64,000 bases of DNA, taken from NCBI GenBank assembly GCA_013822725.1, contig PNKX01000005.1:1-64000 (forward strand), read 5' to 3'. Shown here in pieces: positions 1-8,469 of the stretch. Under the pieces are notes generated by a model that saw nothing but the letters and a program-made list of their open reading frames with translations, did not search any database and was not told where the DNA came from. Origin of the DNA: Pirellula sp. GTDB taxonomy: Bacteria; Planctomycetota; Planctomycetia; Pirellulales; Lacipirellulaceae. The stretch's first letter is position 1. Each line of letters opens with the position of its first letter. Both the position numbers and the translations under genes were made by a program.

Positions 1-2
1 TG

Positions 3-137
3 GCGTGGTTGGGCCATCGCGACAGCGAGATGGTGCGTCATTACTATCATCTGCATGACGACGTCGCGTGTCAAAAAATGAATAGCATCGATTTCCTCGG
101 CGGCGGTGCGGACGGTCCGCATCCAACTGCCGAGTAG
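3..137 (+). CDS. Tyrosine recombinase/integrase, C-terminal fragment (5' end outside window)
   Basis: Only the last 44 residues are in the window. They begin AWLGHRDSEMVRHYYHL, which fits the C-terminal box of tyrosine recombinases (LGH followed about ten residues later by the nucleophilic Tyr and a His, 'YxH'). The first Tyr of HYYH is the likely nucleophile. The frame runs unbroken from the window edge to a TAG. Such enzymes cut and rejoin DNA through a 3'-phosphotyrosine and drive integration and excision of islands and phages. The gene ends 150 bp from the 3' end of a tRNA-Ser, the usual place for an element that uses the tRNA as attB. The catalytic Arg and His/Lys residues upstream cannot be seen, so activity cannot be judged. 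Confidence 0.75.
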   Translation, partial: AWLGHRDSEMVRHYYHLHDDVACQKMNSIDFLGGGADGPHPTAE

Positions 138-287
138 TTGTTGAGAAAGGAACGCTGACCCGGAAGGATTGCAGCAATTGGAGATAGTGAATGACCCAGT
201 GATTGGCACAGTTAGCTAAGCCGATGCTGCTCATATTCAAAATCGCCGGGAATCCCAGCGATAAAACGAAGTGAGCAACGAAGAGAG

Positions 288-369
288 CGGAGGGCACGGG
301 ACTCGAACCCGCAACCGGTTGCCCGGCACCTGAATTCCAATCAGGACGCTAGCCATTCGCTTACCCTCC
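288..369 (-). tRNA. tRNA-Ser (GGA anticodon)
   Basis: On the minus strand an 82-nt cloverleaf can be folded. The acceptor stem is GGAGGGT against GCCCTCC (last pair T-G), followed by discriminator G73, as usual for Ser. The D arm is short. The anticodon stem is CCTGA/TCAGG with loop TTGGAAT, giving anticodon GGA. The variable arm is long (about 16 nt, CCGG-GCAA-CCGG), which marks a class II tRNA. The T arm is GCGGG-TTCGAGT-CCCGT. No CCA is encoded. Position 8 reads A rather than the usual T, so the D-arm register is slightly irregular. The 3' end faces the recombinase gene. Confidence 0.85.
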
Positions 370-425
370 AGAAATGGCGTGAACTTCTTATGATAGAACA
401 CTTTCGGGCGCGTGCAATCCGCGAT

Positions 426-1523
426 TCAGGTTGCGACGGTTCTGCCGGGACCGCCATGAGGCGCAACGCCTAAAACCAGCAAGAAATAGCGATGGAGCGG
501 ACGTTCAATCCAACGGTAGCTGGCGATCGCCGCGACGCCGCACGCGAATAAGGCGACTGGAGTCATCGCGGCTCTCCATGTTCCCTCAACACCGCTCACA
601 GTCGACGTCGGCCAAAGCTGGGCCACGCCCCATAGTACGTACATGTGCGTGAGGTAGAGCGAGTATGACGCATCGCCGGCAAGTTTGAGCGACCGCGGCA
701 CGCGCAGCCTTTGATCGCGTTCCAGCGCCATGCAACCGTACGTGATCAGTGCGGCGGCCGTTCCAAAGACCGCAACGCGAGCTACGCCGTAATGCAATTC
801 CAACGGGTAACGCATGCGCAGAGTGCCGCCGATCGCTGCAAACGTCACTAGTCCCGCGGCGAGCGCGGTGGCGCCGAGCGGCATTCGACCCGTTCGAGCG
901 CGCCAGCCGATGAAGCAGCCGGCGACGAACTCTAGCGCCAACGGCGAAGCGACCAGCGGCAATCTAAGGTGGCCTGCCAACGATTTGCGATATTCGGCCT
1001 GATCGAATAACGGAAACAGGCCGAGCGTGATCGCCGCCCAACCGGCAAGCGCCCATGGCAGCGCGCGGCGGGGGAGGGCGATCATCCCCGCGAACACCAG
1101 ATAGAAGTACATCTCAAATGTCAGCGTCCAGCCGACGGCGACTACCGGGTACTCGTTCTGCGGCCAAAGGAGGAATGACTTCAAAATGCCCAGCGTCGCG
1201 AACTTCTCGCGCGACGCGAGGTTCGGCGCCATCCACGCCAGGGCGAGCACTGCTGCCGTGCAAACCCAGTAGAGCGGATAGATCCGCGCAACGCGGCGTT
1301 TGATAAACGGAGCAACCTCGCGCGTTTTGCCGAGGCGATCGTAGCTGGAGTAAACCATCACGACGCCGCTGATCACGAAGAACAGATCGACGCCGGCGAA
1401 GCCGATCGCTTCGACGAATCTAGCTGCTCCGAAATGCCAAGCGCCTGGCGCGAGCCAGCCGTACGCAGCCGTCGTCGCGAGGTGATACAGCAGCACCATC
1501 GTCGCGGCGACGGCGCGGAGCAT
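426..1523 (-). CDS. Acyltransferase 3 family membrane protein (OafA-like)
   Basis: About 365 residues with roughly ten hydrophobic segments. The N-terminal block contains LRAVAAT...LYHLA with the family His, then GVDLFFVISG and the RRVARIYPLYW motif, all typical of acyltransferase 3 enzymes that move acyl groups onto cell-surface sugars or lipids across the inner membrane. C-terminal landmarks are YSLYLTHMYVLW and YRWIERP, also typical. The open frame extends far upstream through antisense-like rho sequence, so that part is not used. ATG at 1523 is the first ATG in the domain, but homology seems to begin a few residues earlier (LLSVQ), so a non-ATG start near 1535-1590 is possible. It lies 68 bp downstream of rho on the same strand and may be cotranscribed. 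The acceptor is unknown. Confidence 0.85.
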   Translation of the reverse strand: MLRAVAATMVLLYHLATTAAYGWLAPGAWHFGAARFVEAIGFAGVDLFFVISGVVMVYSSYDRLGKTREVAPFIKRRVARIYPLYWVCTAAVLALAWMAPNLASREKFATLGILKSFLLWPQNEYPVVAVGWTLTFEMYFYLVFAGMIALPRRALPWALAGWAAITLGLFPLFDQAEYRKSLAGHLRLPLVASPLALEFVAGCFIGWRARTGRMPLGATALAAGLVTFAAIGGTLRMRYPLELHYGVARVAVFGTAAALITYGCMALERDQRLRVPRSLKLAGDASYSLYLTHMYVLWGVAQLWPTSTVSGVEGTWRAAMTPVALFACGVAAIASYRWIERPLHRYFLLVLGVAPHGGPGRTVAT

Positions 1524-1591
1524 CTGGACGCTGAGCAGCGGATCGGGCCGGCGATTGTCGGGCGGATCGATCGTCGCTCGCCGTGCGTCGC

Positions 1592-2935
1592 TCAGTCGAC
1601 TCCCCCTTGAATGAGCGACACGAACTCGGCGTTCGACTTGAACTTGCCGAGCTTGCTCGTGAGTTGCTCCATCGCATCGACGTGATGCATCGACGATAGC
1701 GTGCGTCGCAGCATGGTCGTGGCATGCAGCATTTCCGGCGGCAGCAACTTCTCTTCGCGGCGAGTGCCCGATTGCTCGATGTCGATCGCCGGGTAGACGC
1801 GGCGGTCGGAGAGCTTGCGATCGAGGACCAGCTCCATGTTGCCGGTTCCTTTGAACTCCTGGAAAATGAGTTCGTCCATCCGGCTGCCGGTGTCGATCAG
1901 CGCGGTGCCGACGATCGTCAGCGAGCCTCCCTCTTCGAAGGCCCGCGCAGTGGCGAACAGCTTCTTGGGGATGTCCATCGCTTTGATGTTCACGCCGCCC
2001 GACATCGTGGCGCCGCTGTTGCCGACCCATTTGTTGAAGGCCCGCGCCAGCCGCGTGATCGAGTCGAGCAATAGGAAGACGTCTTTGCCCATTTCCGATA
2101 GCCGCTGAGCCCGGGCGATCGTGAGCTGTGCCAGACGGACATGGCTTTCCACGTCCTTATCGAGGCTGCTGGCGAAGACTTCGCCGTTGACGTTTCGCCG
2201 CATGTCGGTCACTTCTTCGGGGCGCTCGTCGATGAGCAGCACCATAACCGCGACTTCGGGATGATTGGTCGAGACCGCTTGGCTGATATGCTGCAATAGC
2301 ACCGTCTTGCCGGTGCGCGGCGGCGCGACGATCAACGCCCGTTGGCCTTTGCCCAGCGGCGTGAGGAGATCCATCACGCGCGTGCTGAGAGGCTGGGCTC
2401 CGGTTTCGAGCCGCAGCCACTCTTCCGGGTTGATCGGCGTCAGCTGGTCGAACGATTTGACGTTGAGGTATTCCTCGGGCGCCATGCCGTCGACGTCGAG
2501 GATCTCGCGGAGTCGCGGCCCTTGCTGTTTGCGATGGTGCTGGACCATGCCGGAAATCAGCACGCCCTCGCGGAGACCGAACTTTTCGATCATCGTCCCG
2601 GGGACGAAGGGATCGGTCCGCTCGCGATTGAAATTGGTCGACGGATCGCGGAGAAAGCCGTAGCCGTTGGGGTGCATCTCGAGGATGCCCGAGCCGGCCG
2701 TCAGCGGCAGATAATCGCCGTCGGGGCCGTCGAACTCGCGGCGTTGGTCTTGGAATTGAGGCCGCCGCCGCTGGCCGCCGCGGTTTTGGCCGCCCCCTTG
2801 ACCTTGGCCTTGGCCGCCGCCGCCACGGTGACGATTGCCTTGATAGCCGCCGCCGCCTTGGCCTCCGCCTTGGCCGCCACCGTTGTTGTTTTGCCGTCCG
2901 CGGAATCGACCGCCGGACCGTTGCTTCTTAGCCAT
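1592..2935 (-). CDS. rho: Transcription termination factor Rho
   Basis: 447 residues. The core is clearly Rho: the cold-shock-like RNA-binding domain starts near residue 75 (GSGILEMHPNGYGFLRD), Walker A is APPRTGKT around 204-211, then LLIDERPEEVTDMRR, Walker B VFLLLDSITRLARAFN, and the Q-loop/R-loop region DIPKKLFATARAFEEGGSLT. Rho is a homohexameric RNA helicase that ends transcription. Residues 7-60 are a Gly/Gln/Asn/Arg tract (GGGQGGG, RGGQRRR) in place of the helical Rho_N bundle of E. coli Rho. RG-rich N-terminal extensions occur in Rho of several high-GC phyla and can bind RNA. The ATG at 2935 begins MAKKQR. Upstream is a long gene-free stretch. Confidence 0.97.
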   Translation of the reverse strand: MAKKQRSGGRFRGRQNNNGGGQGGGQGGGGYQGNRHRGGGGQGQGQGGGQNRGGQRRRPQFQDQRREFDGPDGDYLPLTAGSGILEMHPNGYGFLRDPSTNFNRERTDPFVPGTMIEKFGLREGVLISGMVQHHRKQQGPRLREILDVDGMAPEEYLNVKSFDQLTPINPEEWLRLETGAQPLSTRVMDLLTPLGKGQRALIVAPPRTGKTVLLQHISQAVSTNHPEVAVMVLLIDERPEEVTDMRRNVNGEVFASSLDKDVESHVRLAQLTIARAQRLSEMGKDVFLLLDSITRLARAFNKWVGNSGATMSGGVNIKAMDIPKKLFATARAFEEGGSLTIVGTALIDTGSRMDELIFQEFKGTGNMELVLDRKLSDRRVYPAIDIEQSGTRREEKLLPPEMLHATTMLRRTLSSMHHVDAMEQLTSKLGKFKSNAEFVSLIQGGVD

Positions 2936-4157
2936 GCGCGAGAAAATCCTAAATCCTGATCAGAAATGCCCGAAGGTCGGGCGGCGCCTAATGCCACGTT
3001 TCTGTGGCGTGTGATGTCTCTTCGAAATACGCAACGTGCGCGACGAAGGAATTGGTGCGCGGAGAGCCCGCGACGTAAACTGTATGAACCGCTACTGCAC
3101 CTCTCCTCGTGCTCGCGATACCGAATCGAGTCGAACGACCCAAGCGCCTGTTCTCACTACAGCTATTCTTGCTGCAACGAGATTCCGATTGCCTCGCCGC
3201 CAGAGAAACGCCCGGCCGGCTACGTCCCGTGCAAGGGAACGCGTTACCGTCGGCTGGCAGCGCCGTTCTAGCAGCACCGTTCTGGCAGCGCAGCTAGCGC
3301 CGTCGATCATCGACCCCACGAATCGTTGACGTCTGACCCAAAGTCGCGGCGACGCTGGCCGACCGCTGGCTTGGCAAAAACGCCATTTAAACAACTGCAC
3401 CCCGCGACGACGTTCAACTTCAAGCCGCCGCAGATCGCCTCAATGCGAAGTCTGCTCGCCGTATCGAGCTGTGCGAATGAAACGCGTGCCAAATTTGGCT
3501 GGAGAGGGCTAACCAGCGTGCGACGACTCACATTCGCTCGCGGAAGTCTCTCAACGGCCGCTGAACTCGGCAGGGCCTCAAACCACGTGCCCAGGAGAAC
3601 AACGCCCCGTCCCCAAACCCCATCACGCCTAACAAGCCGGCGCTACGCGGGGGAGCCAAAACTGGCTTCAAGAGCCTGCAGCAAACTTGCCAGCAGGGTT
3701 CTGAACTACGCGCTAATATTAGCCACGCTAACCCCTTTGTCAAGCTGGCTTACGGTCGCCGGTCGCGTTCTCTGTGCGGCGATTTGCGCCACTGCCGGCA
3801 ATGCGAGCCATGCTGGCGAAAAGCAGCCCGAATTCCCGCCGTCAGAAGCTGGGCGACTGGGTGCTTAATCTGTCTTAAGTCATTTCACTAGAATGGTTTG
3901 AGTTATCGACAGCCAGCGGTCGTTTCTCCCTCGGCGCCTCCCCCGATCATGCCGTCGCTACGACCGGCAGTCTCCTCCCGTTTGGCAGAGTTTCCCAAAG
4001 TTCTCGCCGTAGCCGCGCCGATACCAAGAGAGAGCGAAAACCTCGGTCGAGCGTTTTGACCACTCCAACTATCGGAGTGCAACAAAGCACAGTCGCGCCG
4101 CGGCGTTTCGCTCACTCGTCGCTCATCGCCACCACCTCTGCAGCGGATGGATTCGCA
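2936..4157. other. Gene-free stretch between rho and the thioredoxin-like gene
   Basis: About 1.2 kb without a convincing gene. Several open frames exist on both strands (the longest about 180 codons, 3326-3868 plus), but they are Arg/Ser/Ala-rich, lack recognisable motifs or a ribosome site, and overlap one another. The stretch must hold the promoters of rho (minus) and of the gene at 4158 (plus). A diverged near-duplicate 'CCGTTCTRGCAGC' is seen around 3265-3295. No RNA family was recognised. Confidence 0.5.
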
Positions 4158-5369
4158 ATGTTCAGCCGACACGTCGCGCTTCGCGCGGGCGCCTTCGCCG
4201 CCGTCGCTTCGGTTTCTCTCTTGGCCCGCGCCCAGGCGCCGACCATCGGAGTGAATTGGCGAACCAACATCGACGCCGCCATGGTTGAGGCGGCCCAGTC
4301 GAATCGGCTGGTGCTGCTCCACTTCACCACTCGCACCTGCGGGCCGTGCAAGGCACTTGACCAGAGCGTCTTCAATCAGCCGCAGGTCGGCGTGGCGCTG
4401 GAACAAGACTACGTTCCGGTCCGCGTGGACGCTGACATCGCCAAGGCGTTGGTCGGCCGTTACCGCATCGAGCGCGTGCCGACGGAGATCATCGTCACGC
4501 CGGACGGCACCCCGATCGCCAGTCCCGAAATCCCGAATACTCCGCAGCCCTACGTCGAACAACTGAAGAACTTGGCGCAGCACTTTCGGCAAACAAACAC
4601 GCAGAACTCGGTGGGCACAAACCCGGCCTACGCGGGACTGTCGAAGGGGGTGATCCCCGCCGGCGCCGCTGCCATGCAGGAGACGAATCCGCCCGCCCCG
4701 CAAGCACAGGGCAATCCTTACCTGCAAACGGCGGCCAACCCGCAAGTTCACGGTCAAGCTCAAAGCGTTTACGGCGCCTCGCCTCAGCAAACTGCTCCCG
4801 CACAACAAGCCGGCGCTGCGATTCCCGCCGCGGCGCAACAACAAGTCGCTTCCTCAGCAGCGCCTGCCTCAGGCGTCAATGCCGCGCAAGCCGCCATGTC
4901 GCAAACTTCTGCCGCCGCTCAGCAGCATGTGGCCGCCGCTCAAGCTCCGCCGGTAAAGAAGCCGGAACAAACCGATTTGCCTACCGGTTCGCCGCCGCTC
5001 TGCTTCGACGGCTGCTGCCCGGTCACGCTGAAAACGCTGGGCCGTTGGGCCTATGGCAACCCGCAGTTCGGCGCCGTCCACCGCGGCCGGACCTATCTCT
5101 TTACTGGTGCGCAACAGCGTGAGCAGTTCCTCGCGGCTCCCGACTCCTACAGTCCCGTCTTCGCCGGCAAGGATCCGGTGCTGCTCCTCGACAATCAAGT
5201 CTCGCAAGACGGCTCGCGGTCGTTCGGCTTCAAGTACGGCGAAGAGTTCTATCTGTTCTCGTCGAAGGAGACGATGGAGAAGTTCAAGGCTTCGCCGCAA
5301 ACCTACGCCGCGGGCGTCCGCCAAGCGATGAGCCAGCTCAACACGACCGACGGCGTCATTCGTCGCTAA
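4158..5369 (+). CDS. Secreted thioredoxin-fold protein with C-terminal YHS-like domains
   Basis: 403 residues from the ATG at 4158. An upstream ATG in frame at 4056 would bury the signal peptide. Residues 1-27 look like a signal peptide (MFSRHVALRA...LLARAQA). A thioredoxin-like domain follows (about 30-150) with redox motif CGPC at 61-64, the usual hydrophobic strand LVLLHF before it, and a cis-Pro region RVPTEIIV. A Gln/Ala/Pro-rich linker spans roughly 170-275. The C-terminal part has CFDGCCPVTL and two YHS-like units (RGRTYLFTGAQQREQFLAAP and EFYLFSSKETMEKFKASP); YHS units often sit on metal-handling proteins. A periplasmic thiol-disulfide or metal-related role is inferred; the partner is unknown. 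The gene appears monocistronic. Confidence 0.8.
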   Translation: MFSRHVALRAGAFAAVASVSLLARAQAPTIGVNWRTNIDAAMVEAAQSNRLVLLHFTTRTCGPCKALDQSVFNQPQVGVALEQDYVPVRVDADIAKALVGRYRIERVPTEIIVTPDGTPIASPEIPNTPQPYVEQLKNLAQHFRQTNTQNSVGTNPAYAGLSKGVIPAGAAAMQETNPPAPQAQGNPYLQTAANPQVHGQAQSVYGASPQQTAPAQQAGAAIPAAAQQQVASSAAPASGVNAAQAAMSQTSAAAQQHVAAAQAPPVKKPEQTDLPTGSPPLCFDGCCPVTLKTLGRWAYGNPQFGAVHRGRTYLFTGAQQREQFLAAPDSYSPVFAGKDPVLLLDNQVSQDGSRSFGFKYGEEFYLFSSKETMEKFKASPQTYAAGVRQAMSQLNTTDGVIRR

Positions 5370-5449
5370 CGTTGTTCGAGCAGCGAAATCCGCGGCTGAA
5401 ACGAGAAGCTTTGACTGCGCCGGCCAATGTCATCTAGGCTCGACGCTTA

Positions 5450-5564
5450 GGAGCCCTTTCGGCATCAACTGCCGTCGGCTAACTGGACCAAAGACTCAGT
5501 CTGTTTGCGGTCGTGCGGCTCGAGCGCTCGACATTTCCCGTAGACTGCAGGACGAAAGGGCTCC
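5450..5564. repeat. 12-bp inverted repeat with about 90-nt spacer
   Basis: GGAGCCCTTTCG at 5450-5461 is the exact reverse complement of CGAAAGGGCTCC at 5553-5564. It lies between the convergent ends of the thioredoxin-like gene and the TPR gene. No T-run follows, so it is not a simple terminator. Confidence 0.6.
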
Positions 5565-5597
5565 CTTCTTTCGCCTCTACGTGGAGGGTCGCCGCGT

Positions 5598-6371
5598 CTA
5601 TTGATTCTTCAGCGCCCGCTGCAACTGAATCACCCGCGCCCGCACCTCTTCCATATTCGGGTTGAGCCGCAAGGCTCGGCGGAACGATTCCAGCGCGGCG
5701 ACGAGATTATGCTGCATCTCGTATGCTTCGCCCATGACGGCGGCCGCCTGGAAGTGATAGGGATTGATCTCGAGCGCCTGGTGGCAATCGCGGGTCGCCG
5801 CGTCGTATTGGGCCAGGTGAAAGTACGCCTTGCCGCGTTGAAACCAACTCTGGGCGATCCAGGGGGCGTCTTGAATGATCTTGCCCGCCAACATCGACGC
5901 CCGGTCGTAGTCGCCGTCGTCGAGTTGCTCGCCGACAGCGCTCAACCGCCGCTGGTGAATCGTGAGTCCCACGCGGTTCCAAACTAGCCCGATCGCATGT
6001 TCCGCCAGCGTTCGGACGCCGCGGTCCAAATCAACCATCGCCCGGCCCAGCACCGAATTTGACTGATAGTCGCTCAGCCGCCCGAGCGCCAGCACGGCGC
6101 CTCGCCGCGACATCCGCTCGCCGTTCAAAGCGAGTCGTTCGAGCGTACCGATAAAGTAACGCTCCGACGTCAGCCGGAGGAATTGGGCAATATCATGGTC
6201 GTCGAGGTACTGTTCGAAAAAATCGACCAGCAACGGACCCTGGCGAAAATCGTCACTCACGGTTATTTCCGCTGCAAAACTGAGGAGAAAGGATCGACCC
6301 CGCTCATTGGTCGCGGCGAACAGGCGAGCGATCAATCGAGGCGATATGGTCAGTGTAATTGCAATCTCCAT
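5598..6371 (-). CDS. HEAT-like/TPR repeat protein
   Basis: 257 residues from the ATG at 6371 (MEIAITLTISPRLIARLF). A longer in-frame start at 6440 is possible but adds a basic, poorly patterned stretch. The N-terminal half (about 40-140) resembles HEAT-type helical repeats (RRGAVLALGRLSDY, AEHAIGLVW). The C-terminal half has TPR units at about 165-250 (AQSWFQRGKAYFHLAQYDAA, AAVMGEAYEMQHNLVAALES), ending in LRLNPNMEEV. No signal peptide is evident, so a cytoplasmic scaffold is likely. It is divergent from the STN-domain gene with a 114-bp gap holding both promoters. Function unknown beyond protein-protein interaction. Confidence 0.8.
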   Translation of the reverse strand: MEIAITLTISPRLIARLFAATNERGRSFLLSFAAEITVSDDFRQGPLLVDFFEQYLDDHDIAQFLRLTSERYFIGTLERLALNGERMSRRGAVLALGRLSDYQSNSVLGRAMVDLDRGVRTLAEHAIGLVWNRVGLTIHQRRLSAVGEQLDDGDYDRASMLAGKIIQDAPWIAQSWFQRGKAYFHLAQYDAATRDCHQALEINPYHFQAAAVMGEAYEMQHNLVAALESFRRALRLNPNMEEVRARVIQLQRALKNQ

Positions 6372-6485
6372 TTGCTCAACGAGAATGTCAAAAAGGGGCA
6401 AATGCCCTCCAACCCTCACTTGACGCGGCGCCTGCGGCAATTACCCGGCCGGCCTCCTTCGCATTGTTCGCAGCGATCCGAATTG

Positions 6486-7673
6486 ATGAGCAGCCTCACC
6501 CGACCACGACTCTGTGCAACGCCGTGGATGCGGGCTGCAGCGACCATGCTGTGGGGCGTCGCCATCGTGCTCGCCTCCTCAGCGCACAGCTCCTCAGCGC
6601 ACAGTGCCGAATCGAAAGTGGTGCGGCAACTCGCGAAGTCTGCGTCGATCACTTGGCAGGAAGTTCCGTTGGGTACGGCGCTGGAGCGACTCGCCAAAAC
6701 GCAATCGCTCGCCATCTGGCGTGATCGGCGGATTGATCCCAACCTACTGATCACGCTGACGGTTGCCGATCAACCCTTGACCGACGTGTTCGCTGCGATT
6801 GGCCAGCAGGCTGGCGCGGCCACTGTGCCGTTTGAGGGCGTCATCTACATTGGACCGCAGCAAACGGCGGATGAACTTGCCACGCTCGCCGCTGTGGCGC
6901 GTCAGCCAATCGTCAAAGCGCCGGCCGCCGCGCGAGCCAAGTGGCTGAAGCCGCACACGTGGAGTTCTTCTCGGCTGAGCGAGCCGCGGCAGCTGCTCAA
7001 CGAACTCGCCGCCGCCGCCGACGCGAACGTGCAAAATGAGCAGAGCGTGCCGCACGATCTCTGGCCTGCGCGCGAATTGCCGGCGCTGGCCGCGATCGAT
7101 CGCGCCGTCTTATTGCTCGCCGGCTTCGACCTCACGTGTCGGCTCTCGCAGGATGGCAGCGAACTGCAAGTCATTCCGATCACCCGGCCAGTCGCCATCG
7201 CGCAGGAATACCGTGTCTCCAATTCGCGGTCAGGGGAGTTCAACGCCGCCGTCGCTGAATTGAACGGCGCGACATCGACGGGGGAGGCGAATCGCCCGAC
7301 GATCACGGCGCGCGTCGAAGACCATGAACGTCTGCGCGCCGCCCTATCTGGCCGCCCGACCGGCGCCGTGGCAGCGGCCGCGGCGATGAGAACCGCAGGC
7401 AAGAAAGCGGGTGGCAGCCCGCTTGAGGATCGCCGGTTCACGCTGACGATCGAAAACAAGCCGCTCGCGGCAGTTCTGAATCAATTGGCGGCGCAGCTCA
7501 ATCTGCAACTGGAATGGGACGCCGCCATTCCAGACACCGCCGCCGGCCGCAAGATGCTGGTGTCGTGCCGAGTTGAGAAGGCCGATCTGGATGGACTGTT
7601 CGAAGCGCTGCTGAAACCAGCCGGCCTCGTGAGCAAGCGACGAGACAGCCACGTTTCGATCCAGAAGCAGTAG
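6486..7673 (+). CDS. Secreted STN (secretin/TonB short N-terminal)-domain protein
   Basis: 395 residues from ATG 6486, with a signal peptide (MLWGVAIVLASSAHS region) that contains a small direct repeat (SAHSSSAHS). Two STN-like units of the beta-alpha-beta kind seen at the N-termini of secretins and TonB receptors are visible: about 45-110 (GTALERLAKTQSLAIW... ITLTVADQPLTDVFAAIGQQ) and about 315-390 (FTLTIENKPLAAVLNQLAAQ... LDGLFEALLKPAGL). No secretin pore domain follows. Such stand-alone proteins are common in planctomycetes and unassigned. Upstream frame continues to 6183 but without a signal-like start. Confidence 0.75.
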   Translation: MSSLTRPRLCATPWMRAAATMLWGVAIVLASSAHSSSAHSAESKVVRQLAKSASITWQEVPLGTALERLAKTQSLAIWRDRRIDPNLLITLTVADQPLTDVFAAIGQQAGAATVPFEGVIYIGPQQTADELATLAAVARQPIVKAPAAARAKWLKPHTWSSSRLSEPRQLLNELAAAADANVQNEQSVPHDLWPARELPALAAIDRAVLLLAGFDLTCRLSQDGSELQVIPITRPVAIAQEYRVSNSRSGEFNAAVAELNGATSTGEANRPTITARVEDHERLRAALSGRPTGAVAAAAAMRTAGKKAGGSPLEDRRFTLTIENKPLAAVLNQLAAQLNLQLEWDAAIPDTAAGRKMLVSCRVEKADLDGLFEALLKPAGLVSKRRDSHVSIQKQ

Positions 7674-7688
7674 CGGGTCTTTCCCGCC

Positions 7689-7994
7689 TCACGCCCGCAT
7701 CAATCGCGCGAGCTTCTCTTTCACTTCGCTCTCGATCTTCCCCTTGAACATCATCGCCGTGAACGGAATCTCGCCCGTCACGGCCAGCTTCTGTTCCAGC
7801 GCCTCGATGGCGCCGGCGATCTTGATGCCGAAGGTCTTGAAGCCGAAGTTCAGCGTATTGCCATTCCAGGCTTGTTCCAGATCGCTCACTTTGTCGCCGT
7901 ATTGCGCTTGCAGCGAGTCCACGAATCGCTCCAGCCGCGACTTCGCCTCTTCGGCGGTGAACGTGTGAGGAACTTCCAAGTGAAACTTCGGCAC
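7689..7994 (-). CDS. Polyhydroxyalkanoic acid system family protein (PHA_gran_rgn type)
   Basis: 101 residues, matching the small family annotated as polyhydroxyalkanoic acid system protein: MPKFHLEVPHTFTAEEAKSR at the start, a central GNTLNFGFKTFGIKIAG, then VTGEIPFTAMMFKGKIE and a basic helix at the end. The family resembles START/SRPBCC-like folds and sits in many genomes without PHA synthase, so the name should not be read as proof of PHA storage. No PHA synthase is in this window. It converges with the STN gene, 15 bp apart. Confidence 0.85.
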   Translation of the reverse strand: MPKFHLEVPHTFTAEEAKSRLERFVDSLQAQYGDKVSDLEQAWNGNTLNFGFKTFGIKIAGAIEALEQKLAVTGEIPFTAMMFKGKIESEVKEKLARLMRA

Positions 7995-8059
7995 GCCAGC
8001 GCTCCTGCATTGATCCCCTTCCCTCGAAGGGAGGGGCTGGGGGAGGGATTTCGAGAATT

Positions 8060-8139
8060 AAAGCCCCCGGCTCCGCCGGTGGACGAACTGAAGGTAGACT
8101 CGTTTCGCTAATCGTCCCCCGGCGGAGCCGAGGGCTTTT
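8060..8139. repeat. Palindromic repeat family 1, copy 1
   Basis: Left arm AAAGCCCCCGGCTCCGCCGG (from 8060) pairs imperfectly with CCGGCGGAGCCGAGGGCTTT (ending 8138), with about 30 nt between. The same design recurs at 14235, 34100 and 41798. It lies upstream of the PHA-system gene. Confidence 0.8.
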
Positions 8140-8250
8140 CCGGACAAGGAATCTTACGCCACGCGGCCCGCACAGGTTAGACCGCCGCGCTCGAAGTAAA
8201 CTCAGAATTCCCCACCCGCGACTGCTCTCAGGTAGAGAGCGGAGTCGCCG

Positions 8251-8469
8251 TCAGGCTTCGAGATCATCGAGATCGGTCCGATCATGGCCATGCCACAGTG
8301 GCAGGCCTGCGCGGACTCGGGCGGCGAGGACTTCCAACTTTTCATCGGTCCCCGGCATCGCCCGCGTCGCGTCAAATCGACGCTCTTCGATCGTTTCGGG
8401 TTCGAAATCCCATTGGCCTTGCTTGATCGCTTCCAACACCGACTTTGGCACGTCTTGATCTCCCCCCAC
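8251..8469 (-). CDS. Small conserved planctomycete protein, function unknown
   Basis: 72 residues, acidic, soluble and without signal or membrane segments. The pattern SVLEAIKQGQWDFEPE, then FDATRAMPGTDEKLEVL and ending in RAGLPLWHGHDRTDL, resembles short hypothetical proteins I recall from planctomycete genomes; this recall is not a database result. The frame is the only one here with normal residue balance; the overlapping 89-codon frame (8202-8471) is Ser/Arg/Cys-rich and rejected. The predicted start at 8469 lies in a weak context; an alternative is the Pro-Lys-Ser position a few codons later. Confidence 0.7.
   Translation of the reverse strand: MGGDQDVPKSVLEAIKQGQWDFEPETIEERRFDATRAMPGTDEKLEVLAARVRAGLPLWHGHDRTDLDDLEA

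Noticed and set aside
1524..2030. N-terminal extension of the acyltransferase frame through the rho gene
   Set aside because: The first 160 or so codons are the shifted frame of rho on the same strand and have basic, low-quality composition; acyltransferase similarity begins only near 1535.
3326..3868. 180-codon plus-strand frame between rho and the thioredoxin-like gene
   Set aside because: Ser/Arg/Ala-rich with no domain pattern, no ribosome site and no fit to the codon style of neighbouring genes; competing frames overlap it on both strands.
7689..7994. Evidence for polyhydroxyalkanoate storage
   Set aside because: The small protein carries a family name from PHA work, but no synthase, phasin or depolymerase lies in the window.
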